Origin: Castor canadensis
Lineage: Eukaryota; Chordata; Mammalia; Rodentia; Castoridae
DNA length: 64,000 nucleotides
Assembly: GCF_047511655.1 (NCBI RefSeq)
Contig: NC_133392.1
Coordinates: 161,500,542-161,564,541, forward strand
Direction of reading: 5' to 3'
Shown here: positions 47,935 through 58,378 of the stretch, one piece after another
How the letters are laid out: each line of letters begins with the position of its first letter
How positions within the stretch are numbered: the stretch's first letter is position 1
The notes under the pieces: model-generated
Databases searched by the model: none
What the model saw: only the letters and a program-made list of their open reading frames with translations
What the model was told of the DNA's origin: nothing
Position numbers and translations under genes: made by a program

Positions 47935-48290
47935 TAACTGCATCAGATCAGCTGATGGGGTTATTATCCTTGGTGGGCCTCACCCAATCAAATTAGCCCT
48001 TAAAAGGGGGCAGGCTTCTTCCGGCAGAAGAGGTAATCAAGTGAAAGTGAGAGATGAGACATAAGGGCTCTGAGGACACAGGAGGACACAGGACAGGAAC
48101 TTAAGAACAGCTCTGGGGAACTAAGAACAGACCCCAGCTGACAGCCACCACAAAATGAGGACCCTAATTGTACAGCCACGAGGAACGGGCTTCTGCCAAC
48201 AGTCACATGAGCTTGAAAGAGCATCCTGAAGTTCAGAAAGGAACACCATCCACATGACACATTGGTTACCACCTGGGGAGATCCTGAGCC
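47935..48290 (+). repeat. Probable ERVL/MaLR-type LTR relic
   Basis: 'ggttattatccttggtgggc', 'ctcacccaatcaaattagcc', 'cttaaaagggggcagg', 'cgggcttctgccaacagtca' and 'catgagcttgaaagagcatc' recur in order in an old mammalian LTR. The subfamily is not assigned. Confidence 0.55.
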
Positions 48291-48559
48291 AAGAACGCAG
48301 CCAGACGCTGACCCACAGGAACCGTGAGATGGCGGATGGGTGGTTGGTGTGCCATGCCACAGAGCTTTGGGCAATTTGTTACGGGACATACACCTTCCCT
48401 CTCCACCGACAGCAGCAGGCTCCTCCCTCGTTGATCCTGTCCTTGCAGACCCATGGGACAGAACACAGTCCAGAAACGAGTGTACACTTGTACACGTTGC
48501 AAAATAGTGAGGAAAGGGTAGTGTTTTTAATAAGTTGCACTGTGTCCACTGGATAGACA

Positions 48560-48900
48560 CAGGAAAAGAGGCAGAAAGGAATTTTACCCATGCAAAAAAT
48601 ACATTCTGGTGGATCACAGCTCTAAATGTGAAAGGAAGAACGGTAGAGTCACTGGGGATGTGTCAGAATATTCGTGACCTTGGGCAGGCTAAGACTGTAT
48701 CTGGGGTCCTAAAGCACTAACAATAAGGTAAAAGTGGATGAACCAAACCACATAAAAATTAAGGAATTCCATCCATTAATGTCACTGGCAAGAGTAAAGA
48801 ACAAGCTGGAGTGTGGCTGAGATACTTGTAGCAAAGCCACCAACACAGGGTTGCATGTGGACAGCACAGGGAAACACGCAACCCTGGAGGAAAGTGGACA
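48560..48900 (+). repeat. LINE-1 ORF2 3'-part relic
   Basis: 'ccttgggcaggctaagactg', 'aaaccacataaaaattaagg' and 'ggcaagagtaaagaacaagc' follow late ORF2 phrases (compare 'attacatcaaactaaaaagc'). Strongly decayed. Confidence 0.45.
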
Positions 48901-49588
48901 GAGGTTATGACCAGGCTCTTTACAGAGACAAGCCAGGTGGGGGAGGGGCATGAGAAAATGTCCTAACGTGTCCACAAAGATCGCTGAGAGCTAGAACCAT
49001 GCATACCCAGTGCCTCCCTGAAGCAGGACCCATGCCCCGGCCCAACCTTGGGTGTCTGATCTCACTCAGAGCCACAGAGGTCAGTGACAGCATTTCTGAT
49101 GGCCCCATGTGGCTGTGGGGATGCGTCTTCCTTAGGGTTTCTCGGATCCAGAGAGGAACACTCCTGAGTTCTAACCTCAGCCCCATGAACCACCACACCC
49201 CTGTTTCCAGCAATTCCCACATCCCTCTTGATTACCACTGTTGGAGGACTCCTGTATGACCAGAGCTGGCAGCTGGATCAGGGTGCTGCTATCTCCAGGT
49301 AAGGGTTGTTGACCTGAAGGGCTGAGGCCTAGAGCCCTCCTTTGGTCATGGCTCACAGTGACCTCCCTGTTATGACCTGGAAATAGTCTATACTGCTGGC
49401 ACAGAGAAGGGGCTGAGGCATGGCCTTGGGTCCAGGGGGCTGGCAGCAGGGACCATAGGTAGGCATCATGGGAAAGTCTCTGTCCCCTCTTGCCCACATT
49501 TCCCTGGCTGGGGACATTGGAACAGAGCATCAGGGCCTTCTGGAGGAAGACTAGGGCAGGGTAGGACTTCCCCAGTTAATGGCCCTTG
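48901..49588. other. Intergenic, no gene recognised
   Basis: Unique GC-rich sequence. Nothing supported. Confidence 0.4.
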
Positions 49589-49755
49589 ACTCTTTGAGAT
49601 AGGATCTCAAACAACCTATGCTGTCCATGCTGGCCTGGACCTTGCAATAGAGCCCAAGCTGACCTCAAGCCCTTTATGTAACCCAGGCTGTCCTTGAACT
49701 CGTGCCTCAGCCTTCTGAACACCGGGATCACAGGCTTGTACCATCATGCTCGTGA
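49589..49755 (-). repeat. B1-like SINE, antisense, with duplicated arm
   Basis: 'ttgagataggatctcaaaca' and 'ctgtccatgctggcctggac' are followed by a second 'taacccaggctgtccttgaa', then 'cctcagccttctgaacaccg' and 'gatcacaggcttgtaccatc'. The repeated 'caggctg(t)cct(t)gaa'-type phrase suggests a quasi-dimeric B1. Confidence 0.8.
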
Positions 49756-50129
49756 TCTCTCCTGACCCTCACTTCCCAGGGGCTAAGCTCCCTTCTCCCG
49801 ATGGCTTATTATCTGGACATTTTTCAGAGCTCTGAACTCTAGGAGGGGTGTCTTGGGGAAATTTGGGTTGGGCAAGGATAGCCTTTTCTGCAGGGAGGGT
49901 TTCTCTAGGTGCTGGGCAGTGTCCCAGATCAATGGCCCGTTCTTCATCCTGCCTCTATGCAAGAACAGTTCATTTACTGTCTTTCCAGCCCTTCTGGCCT
50001 CCCCTGGGTCTCTGCTATCGTGCTCAGGCCTCCAGCTTATCTCAGAGCCCTTCCAATGGCCTACAAAAGCATGCACAGTGTATATACGCACCAGGAGGCA
50101 AGAGTTTATACACAGGTGACCAAGTATTT
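49756..50129. other. Intergenic, no gene recognised
   Basis: Unique sequence leading to the GGAT array. Confidence 0.4.
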
Positions 50130-50860
50130 ATCTGATGAATGGGTAGATGGATGGATGAGTAGTTGATGGATAGATGGGCGGATGATGGATGGATGGATGG
50201 GTGGATGATGGATGGATGGATGGATGGATAGAGAATGGATGCATAGTGAATGGGTGGGTGGATGAGTTGATGGAGGGGTAGATGAGTTGATGGATGGATG
50301 GATGGATGGATAGAGAATGGATGGGTAGTGAATGGGTAGGTGGATGAGTTGATGGATAGATGGATGGATGGATGGATGGATAGAGAATGGATGCATAGTG
50401 AATGGGTGAGTGGATGAGTAGTTGATGGAGGGGTAGATGAGTTGATGGATGGATGGATGGATAGAGAATGGATGGGTAGTGAATGGGTGGGTGGATGAGT
50501 TGATGGATAGATGGGTGGATGATGGATGGGTGGATGGATGGATGGATGGATGGATAGAGAATGGATGCATAGTGAATGGGTGGGTGGATGAGTTGATGGA
50601 GGGGTAGATGAGTTGATGGATGGATGGATGGGTAGAGGATGAACGAATAGATGCTGGATGGGCTGGTGGATGAATAGATGAGAGAGGAGCAGATGGGTGG
50701 GTAGATGGTAGACAGATGACTGGATGGATGGGTGTCTGGGTGAATGAGGGAATGGATGATAGATGGACGACTAAATGGACGGGTGGACAGATGGCAGGAG
50801 GTGGGAGGATGAGTAAATGCATGGGTAGGTGATGGGTGAATGGATGATAAGCTCTACCTA
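50130..50860. repeat. (GGAT)n array with alternating higher-order units
   Basis: gagaatggat landmarks occur at 50231, 50313, 50383, 50464 and 50557. They are followed alternately by gcatag (50231, 50383, 50557) and gggtag (50313, 50464), so an A-B pair of about 151-174 bp repeats. Around them are pure tgga runs and gatgagttgatgga segments. The array decays after about 50650. Confidence 0.93.
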
Positions 50861-51479
50861 AAGCCAATCGCCCCCTCCAGATGCATTTATTATTCAGCTA
50901 AATCCCACCAACAATTCTCTCGAGGCTAGGAGTTCCAGCAAATGAGTGTCCTCGCTGACCAGGAAGACACACATTTTACCTTTTACAACAGAAATGGTGT
51001 TCTCAGGTCCCTGCATTAAGCTAAGTCCAGAGGCAGCGACTTCAGCTGGCTGGATGGAAATGGGCTGTGGATTGGTCAGGGCTGATTCCAAGTCCCCCTG
51101 GCTCAGGTTCTTTTCCTCTGAAAAAGTAGAACACAAGAAAAAAACAAACAGCAGTCCGCTCAACAGCATGCTAGATCCTGCATGTACACACAGCCAGCAT
51201 CTGGCTTCAGGGAGGGTTCTTAGACGACTGGAAACCTCAGAAATACTACAAACAGGAGTGTGCTGTCAACTGGCATCAAGTACAGTGAAGGAATTTGTCA
51301 TGAGGGCAGCAGCCTGTCTGCAGAGAAAGAGCCTGGCAGATGGCCGGAGGACAGGAGGCTTCATGGCCAGGGCCAGGGACTGCCAAGCAGGCTTGATGGC
51401 TTCACCAGGAGGGTGTTTGATGCTAAGGTTCTGGCCAGGCCACGAAGGCCTTGGCCCAGGCAAGGGAAGAGACCACCGA
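50861..51479. other. Intergenic; overlapping open frames of doubtful meaning
   Basis: It contains a 91-aa minus-strand frame (51169 down to 50894) starting with a signal-peptide-like MLLSGLLFVFFLCSTFS, and the start of a 267-aa plus-strand frame (50946-51749). No homology is recognisable, the two overlap in antisense, and there is no splice or poly(A) context, so neither is called a gene. Confidence 0.4.
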
Positions 51480-51880
51480 CCATGGGGAAACAGCATTTTT
51501 TTATTGTCACTCAAACAACAAGCCCACAAGGTTCTGCAGACCTTGCACCCACAGAGGCTTCCACAGAGACCAGCTGCTGGCCTGCCCTGCAGAGCGTTAG
51601 TGAGTTTTGTGTATATGCCAATAAAAAAAATAAAAGCCGCTGTTATACTGGGAGCCCTGGCACATACCTGGTTTAGCTCACACAGGAGCTGGCCTTTTGC
51701 ACGGGAATCTGCAGCATCTGTCCCAATTAAGTCTTGTTTTTTAGCTTAAAGATATTAGCCCGATCACTAGTGTTCTGTTTGGGACATGAATAGCACATTG
51801 TTCTGCCCCAAGCAGCCCTGCAGACGCGGCAGACACCATTAAATGGCTTTGCGGCCCAATTAGAAGTGGAGGTGGGCTGG
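51480..51880. promoter_or_regulatory. Candidate conserved noncoding element
   Basis: AT-rich blocks without repeat signature: TTTTTTTATTGTCACTC near 51496, GCCAATAAAA (HOX13-like) near 51617, CCAATTAAGTC near 51723, AAGATATTAGCCCGATCAC near 51750, palindrome CCATT-A-AATGG at 51836-51846 (CArG-like with 7 instead of 6 A/T), and GCCCAATTAGAAG near 51854. The motif spread over 400 bp suggests an enhancer; inference only. Confidence 0.42.
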
Positions 51881-52164
51881 CGGCGGGGCGGGGGCTGACC
51901 ACCAGGGCACAGCCGCTGGATGGACGCAGAGTGGGGGAAGGTTGCCTAACACAGTCCATGTGTGGAGAGAGCAGGCTTCAGCACGCACGTCCCCAGCGCC
52001 ACGACAAGCTAAGACGAGGTTCATCCGTCTCGAGGTGCCAGCTGACCAAATGCGGTGGCCAGGCACAGAGAGGCAGCAGCCTGTGGGGCTGGCAGGAGTG
52101 ATTCGGGGCCTGCTACAGGGCCCAGAGCGCTAGCCTCGTGGGAGGCAGGCCCTCCCTTCGCTGC
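51881..52164. other. CpG-richer unique stretch
   Basis: Moderately CpG-rich (gcggcggggcgggg, gcacgcacgtccc, cgtctcgagg) but short and without a promoter signature. No transcript inferred. Confidence 0.35.
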
Positions 52165-52400
52165 GATGCACGCACACTCGCGTCCTCAGACATACTCACA
52201 CTCAAACCCAGGCACACGCTCACCCATGCACACGCACTCACACACACGTGTACACATTCACCTGTTTGTGCACACGCTTACGTGTGTACATACTCAGACA
52301 CACTCATGCATTCTCACAAACCCAGGTGCATTTTCACACACGTGTGCAAACTCAGCACATGCTGACACATACATATACACCTACACACACACCACACATA
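52165..52400. repeat. CA-rich imperfect repeat
   Basis: About 235 bp of cacac, actcac and acacgtgt words with many interruptions. Confidence 0.85.
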
Positions 52401-53384
52401 CAAAACTGAAGGTGCCACACAACACAGGCATCCATGTACCCAGTTAGGAGCATGTTCTTATGATCTGCCTTTTTGGGGAGATTTAATGCCGAATCTGGAA
52501 ACCTGCTCTGGTATTCTGAAGGGGCTGGTCCCCCAGGCCACTGCCTGTTTCCTTCACTTATCATGTCAAAGGATTCCATCTGTGGAACCAGCATACAACC
52601 ATTCCCAGAAAAGCAGGACTTGGGGGCCTGATCAGAGGCAGTATCCTCACTGCCCGTCACTGTCCCTCCCAGGGTGTTCTGTCCATGGACGGAGTTGAGG
52701 CTGTCTCATGACTTACCTGGGTACATACAGAGAGTGAGATCCCTAGCCCACGTGCTGGTGACACGGGTGTCCAGTCGATGACCAATCTCTGAGCTGGCCG
52801 TTTACAGAATGAATACTTTCACATGGCCAACTAGACATCAGCAGAATTGCAGAAAGTGCCTGGACCCCTGTACTAGGGCAGACTGAGAATCTTGTTAAGG
52901 TCCAGGCTCTCTGCACTCTGTCAACCAGCATGGACGGGTCACACCAGGAGCAGGAGGGAGCATGGCAAGGGACAGTGGGTGGGCATAGCTTTCGTTGATG
53001 AGCCCATGGCAAGATGTCCCAGCCTATGCTGGATATCCTTTCTCACCTGGAAAGTAGCCACCACCTGCAGCTCACTTCACAGCTGAACAAACAGAGGTCC
53101 CAAGAGGTTCATCATTCACCCAGGACTACATGGATAGAGTCCATCTGCCATGGCCATCAGTCCCACCTCTGCAACCCAGACTGCCAGTCGCTGTGACTCC
53201 CTAAAGCCACCATGCTGACACCCCAGCACTCCTGGAGCACGGTGGAAGTGAGCAATATGTGTGGACACTTTTGTCCCTCCTCTACTGACTGTGCTCTGGA
53301 AAGGGCAGCCTTGGCCTGCCTGCCGACTAGCCAACACCTGTCACACCCACTTGCTGCGGAATGGACATTTCCTGGAGACTTTTT
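52401..53384. other. Intergenic; possible MIR fragment inside
   Basis: Unique sequence. At about 53085-53150, 'cacagctgaacaaacagagg' with 'cccaagaggttcatcattcacccagg' weakly resembles an antisense MIR. Confidence 0.35.
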
Positions 53385-53470
53385 GGAACAAAAGTACTCA
53401 GATTGTCATAGCAACATTGTTAAGGGGCAGAAGCAGCTTACAGAAGGCACCATGTCCACATGACATCGAA
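53385..53470 (+). repeat. Possible L1 3' fragment
   Basis: 'gtcatagcaacattgttaag' with 'gggcagaagcagcttaca' recalls the L1 phrase 'cagcagcattattcataa...'. Weak. Confidence 0.25.
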
Positions 53471-53673
53471 ACTTTTCGAAACCAAAAACAATAAAGAGAA
53501 GAGAGTATTGATGTTATTGGGTTAAGACAGATGAAGATCCCATTTTTTGTAGTTTGAAATAATTCAGTACCAACAATTGCCTATGATTTGACTTAAGAAC
53601 AAGAATGCTGGAAGGAAGGAAGGGACGGTGAAATATGAACGATGGATTGAGGAAACAAATATATTAATTGATC

Positions 53674-53693
53674 AACCAATCAATCAATCAATA
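53674..53693. repeat. (CAAT)n short tandem repeat
   Basis: About four imperfect-to-perfect aatc units. Confidence 0.8.
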
Positions 53694-53819
53694 GTTCAAT
53701 GATCGCACAGCACATAAGTAGAAATATGTGACAGAGAAATACTAGAAGAAACTCTCACAGCGTGTTTTATGTATTTTACCTTTCTTCCTCTTTTCTATAT
53801 TTTTCTAAATCCTCTATCA

Positions 53820-53927
53820 AATCTATATCTGTCTACCATCTATCTATCCATCTATCATTCTGTCTATCATCTATCTATCATCTATCATTTGTCTGTCTAT
53901 CTATCTATCTATCCATCTTCCAAAATC
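53820..53927. repeat. (TATC)n tetranucleotide array
   Basis: About 108 bp of tatc/catc/tgtc words, purest at about 53895-53920. A likely polymorphic short tandem repeat. Confidence 0.92.
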
Positions 53928-55404
53928 TGGGGGAAAACAAGGATCCCGGCCTCTCATTCGAAGTTGGGAAAAGCATTCCGACGCCCCATGCCAGAGAGGC
54001 AAGCTTGTCTTGGCCCTTAGGTTTGAAACAGGGACCTCTTTCTTTTCTCGCTCAGGCAGCGGCTGCCGTGACATCATCCCCGTGGCGCGTAACTCGAGAA
54101 GCACGGTGGGAAGTTGGAACTGATTGATCAGTGTGCTGGTGTCCTCTCCCAGGAGGCCAAGGGGCCGGGCCAGAGGCAGCAGCTGGTTATGTCTCTCACC
54201 AGTGCTGAGGGCTGGGAGCTGCATCTTCCTTCCAGGGCAGAGCTGGGAGAAGAACATGGTGGGTATCACGTTTCCAGTGAGCACACCAGGGTCCAGGATC
54301 AGGGTCTTGGAGGAAACTCACATTTGTGCTGTCGGGTCCCCTCCTGGGATCCCCGCCCCCTCCTTCCCAGCCCTTTCTGCCTTCCCTGCATGTCTCCCTG
54401 GGTGGGCTGCAGTTGTTGTCCCTTCTCCACTGAGGAGAAGACAGAAGGTGGACAGAGCTGCAGGGAGGCTGCCTGGGGCATCACTAGGAACTGTGGACAG
54501 ACTGATTAGTCTGGAGGTGGACAAGGTCCAGGCCACTTGACAAACACCACAGAAGAGGGCAGAGCTTCTGCTTTGCCTCTCTGTTGCTTTGTTGTTGGGC
54601 CAGATCATAAACAGATGCATTTGAGAGGCCAGGGCAGGCGTCCAACAGATCCAGGGAGCATCCCAGCTCAGCCCCACTTGCTGGCCATGGGCTCTGCCAC
54701 TGAACTCCTGGAGGTCTCAGTGTTAGGGGTTATAAAAAGAACCTACACCCACCCCAACCGTGGTGGTAGGAACCATATGAGTGATGAACTGGGTGCTTGG
54801 ATCTGAGAAATGACCTGGGCACCCGGGACCTGGGACAGGACATGGAGGCCCTATTTCTGGTAGGATTTGGGCATCACAAGGACCTCCACTCTGGTGGCCA
54901 GACTCCCAAACCATGGCTGTGCTGGGGCATCCTCCCCATTCCAGTAGGTGAAGTGTGGTGTTCGTCTCTTCCCTGGACACACCTCGTGATGGGGGTGTGG
55001 TCATTCCCCACCATCCATCCTTTCATTGTGTATACCTGCTTTCCCATGCACAGCTCTCCAGGCCAGTCACCTTGCTGCAGGAGCGCTTGAGAGCTGTCAC
55101 ATGTGTCCCTGTAATCTTAGTGGGTGTGTCGTGATGCCTGCGTCCAACAATGAATGCTCCTTGCTACCCACAGCTCTGGCCCCATCCATCTCTGGGCCTC
55201 TCAGGTGGCTGAGCCCAGACCCAACAACTATTTTGATCAGAAAGACTGAGATGCCTCATGTTCGCTACTGAACCAGCGGATCAAGGATCTACCACAGCAA
55301 GTACCATGTGGGTTCCTGGGCAGCTCCCCTACCGGCTGAATCAGCCACCCTGCAAAAGGCCAAGAATGGACTAGCTACATTTCCTGACTCTTTCAATGAC
55401 TCTG
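53928..55404. other. Intergenic, no gene recognised
   Basis: It begins with a CpG-richer patch (about 53935-54110: ccgacgcc, gtggcgcgtaactcgag). The rest is unremarkable GC-rich unique sequence. Confidence 0.4.
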
Positions 55405-55530
55405 TGAGCCAAATTTAACAGCACCTCCAGGGAGCTGGGGCTCAGAGAGGTGAAAGAATTCGTTCAAAGTCACACAGCCTTTAAGCAGCGGTGCTGGAGT
55501 TTGAACAGGCCTTTTTCTGGCTGCCAAGGG
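55405..55530 (-). repeat. MIR SINE, antisense
   Basis: 'ggggctcagagaggtgaaag', 'aaagtcacacagcctttaag' and 'gtgctggagtttgaacaggc' match the reverse complement of MIR. Confidence 0.75.
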
Positions 55531-55639
55531 AGCTCTTCCGGCCAGAGTATGGGCCTCCCTGGGGTCAGGCACATGGCACAGACCAGCACATAGACCCGGG
55601 CACCCCAAGGGGCTCACCTGCGGCCCTACATTAGCTAAT

Positions 55640-55840
55640 GCAGGGCACAAAGGGATGCTGAGAAAAAATCAATTTACAGTAGAACTGGGCATCTATTTCA
55701 GGGCAAAAACAATTACCTTTATGTTCGCGGGAAATGGGAGAAAGCACTTATTTAAATTGCTGTCTTATAACTGCACAAGGAGCTATTTTGAGAAACCATT
55801 CAAATGTTTTTTCCTTCCTTTCCTGAAGAAATCCACCTTC
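55640..55840. promoter_or_regulatory. Candidate conserved noncoding element, left part
   Basis: AT-rich, repeat-free: AAATCAATTTACAG near 55667, AAACAATTACCTTTATG near 55707, CACTTATTTAAATTGC near 55745, and AGCTATTTTGAG near 55782. Separated by about 130 bp of GC-rich DNA from the second part. Confidence 0.4.
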
Positions 55841-55969
55841 GCTCCACCCTGCATGTGCCAGCTCGGGCTCAGGCCCCGGGGGGTCTGTCTGCAGAGCCCC
55901 CAACCCCCAGCTCGGCGCCTCTGCCGTGCAGGGCCGGCTGTCCAGGGCCGAGGGGAGTGGGGACCAGGG

Positions 55970-56240
55970 GTCCTTCTGAAGCCATTAAACCAGCCAATTT
56001 GGAGGCCGTGGCCGGGGAGGGGAGGGATAGGTCAGGCCCCCCTCACTGAGGCAGTTAAAAAGTAAACGTAGTCCCAAATCACATTAAATATGTTAAGCAA
56101 ACACACGGCAGGCAGCAGGGATATTAGGTCATTTCTCATAAATATTAATACCGGAGTTTTCCAACGGGCGAAATTACAGAAACAAAGATGCCCCTTCAGG
56201 TGCGGGCTCGTGTGCCCGCAGCCCCTGGAACAGGCCCAGC
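55970..56240. promoter_or_regulatory. Candidate conserved noncoding element, right part
   Basis: AT-rich, repeat-free: GCCATTAAACCAGCCAATTTGG near 55980 (in two halves), AAAGTAAACGTAG (FOX-like) near 56058, CACATTAAATATG near 56080, CTCATAAATATTAATACCGG near 56135, and GAAATTACAG near 56169. Together with 55640-55840 it may be one regulatory unit. Confidence 0.42.
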
Positions 56241-56716
56241 TTTGGGGGGGAGGGTTTGGTAAATTCAGCCCAGAAAAAGACTTCTGGGCACACTCAGAAT
56301 GCTCCCAGCTGAGGTGGTGAGAGGGCGAACTCTGGCCCTGAGCTCTGCCAAGGCAAGCGATAGATATGTCCGAGAGAAAAAGCAGCCTGAGGGCCAGGGA
56401 GCTGGTGAGGTAGGGCTGAGCCTCCTCCAGGCCTTGGGGACTACCCCTTGCTGGGGCTTCATCCCTCTTCTTCAACCAGCACCCAGGCCCAGCCAGAAGT
56501 CTCTGAAGGAGCTCAGCCTGCAGACCAGCTTGTCCTCGCTGCCCCTTTCTGAAAGGGTTTCTCCCCAGCACCCCTGGACCACCTTGGGGCCAGGACCCCC
56601 TGCGTGTCTATCATGGGGCCAACCCTCCAGAGGTACCCTGTGAAGAAGTTCCAGACTTCAGGTGCTTCAAAGCATGCAGGACTCTGCTGCTTTCTTCCTG
56701 CTGTCCACCTGCCAGG

Positions 56717-56748
<32 letters not shown>

Positions 56749-57060
56749 CCCAGAAGTACACGAGCAAGGGAGCTCAGGCAAGAGAGTGGAGCTGGGCACA
56801 CCTGACCACCAAGCTGCCCTACCTGTGACACGGCTCAAGTGCTCTGTTCTCCTTGACAGGCTCATCATTCAACCTGCTGGCTTGAGGGAGGCCAGGAAAG
56901 GGCAGAGGACACCCAGCTGCCCGAGCCTCACTGGGCACCAGACTCTGACTCTTTGTGCTCAGCCATCATAACAGTCACACAGCAGCTTCTGTCTAACTCA
57001 ACCTGACCAGGTCAGGAGCCTGGGAGAAGAAGACTGAGTGGGGAGCACCACTGTTAAAAA
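56241..57060. other. Intergenic with (CA)n
   Basis: GC-rich unique sequence. A perfect CA run lies at 56724-56748. No gene signal. Confidence 0.45.
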
Positions 57061-57064
57061 CTAA

Positions 57065-57275
57065 CAATGTAGCATGGTAGCCAGTAGCTCACACCTACCA
57101 TCCTAGACACACTCAGGAGGCAGAGATCAGGAGGATTGTGGTTCGAAGCCAGCCTGGGCAAATAGTTCGCGAGACCCTATCTCAAAAAAACCCATCATAA
57201 AAAAGGGCTGGTGGAGTGGCTAAAGGTGTAGGTCCTGAGTTCAAACCCTAGTACCGAAGGGGAAAAAAAACCTAA
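57065..57275 (+). repeat. Fused B1-like + tRNA-like SINE, near consensus
   Basis: 'gtagctcacacctaccatcc', 'ggcagagatcaggaggattg', 'tggttcgaagccagcctggg', 'gcgagaccctatctcaaaaa', then 'gggctggtggagtggctaaa' and 'gagttcaaaccctagtaccg'. The tRNA-like half is shortened: it lacks the 'tagagcacctgcctagcaag' stretch present in the copy at 13872. Confidence 0.9.
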
Positions 57276-57774
57276 CCATGTGTATGCAAGATTTGCCTCA
57301 CAGAGGGCCAAGGACCCCACAGACCTCCAGGTGTGCAGATGGGCTATGAGAGCATCTTTGTCCAAAGGCCTTGCTATTTCCACAGTGCCATGATGTCAGA
57401 GGCTCCTCCAAACAGTTCCCTCCCTTGCCCCCAGGACCCCACACCCTCTGTGCTCACAGGGCTGCACCTTTGAGCTCCTCAGGGGCAGGCTGGGTCCTTA
57501 AGCCTGCATACCCTCCCCATAACCTGTGCCCACAGGCTGCACCCGGCAGAGCTCACTAGGGAAGCAGAGCAGCACCGGGCACAGGCTCTGGTGCCTGGCT
57601 GTAGCCCAGATCTATCTGAGGTGACTGCGGGACGTTTTTAGACATACCAAAGAAGAAAGAATTCATCATGAGCAGAATTGTATCATACCACAAGAAATAT
57701 TAGAGCAACGGAACTATTGATAAAGAACACCCTGAGAGAAACAAGAGTAAGTTTGCCCTCCATTGTCTAAGATT
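57276..57774. other. Intergenic, no gene recognised
   Basis: Unique sequence. The last 120 bases are AT-rich and may belong to the adjoining transposon's surroundings. Confidence 0.4.
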
Positions 57775-58378
57775 TAGCCTTCCAAAGTTTGGGAAACTGC
57801 AGTCAACCTTTCCAAAATATTAAATGGAAAATTCCAGAAATAAACAGTTCATAAGTTTTGAACTCTGAGTCATTTTGAACAGTGTGCTGAAGTTTCTCCC
57901 CATCCCACTCTGTTCCTCTAGGGAGCTGATCATCCATCTGTCCTCGTGTGTCTGCACTGTATATGCTACCCTCCCACTAGTTACTCAGGAACTGTCTTGG
58001 TTATCAGATCCTTTTTTTTTTTTTTTTTTACTTAATGTCCCCAAAGTACAAGAGCAATGATGCTGGCAATCTGAATATGCTGAAGAGAAGCTATAAAGTG
58101 CTCCCTTTGGGTGAAAGGGCGAAATTCAATTGGATATTTTGAGAAAAAGCGAGTGCATATTCCCAAAACTTTTATTATAGATATTGTTATCCTTGTTCTA
58201 TGTTACCGTTAATTATTTCTGTTAATCGCTTATTGTGCCTAATTTATAAATTAGGCTATCAGGAGTACGCTTGTACTGGGAAAACCAGTCTACATGTAGG
58301 GCTGGTGCTCTCTGCAGCTGAGGCACACACGGAGTCTTGGAATAACCCCGTGGACAAGGAGGAGCAGCTGTGCATGCT
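57775..58378 (+). mobile_element. Internally deleted Tigger-like DNA transposon
   Basis: Left end: 'aaactgcagtcaacctttcc', 'aaatattaaatggaaaattc' and 'cagaaataaacagttcataa'. Then 'ctgtcttggttatcagatcc' and a transposase start at 58035 reading MSPKYKSNDAGNLNMLKRSY, the N-terminus type of a pogo/Tigger (CENP-B-related) transposase. It soon breaks and jumps at about 58145 to the right end: 'gttaattatttctgttaatc', 'ttattgtgcctaatttataa', 'cacacacggagtcttggaat'. Nearly all of the transposase is missing, so it cannot move. An old T-run of 19 lies at 58011-58029. Confidence 0.75.

Noticed and set aside
50106-50867. 253-codon minus-strand frame rich in HPSIHPSTH
   Set aside because: Product of the GGAT array; no non-repeat coding sequence.
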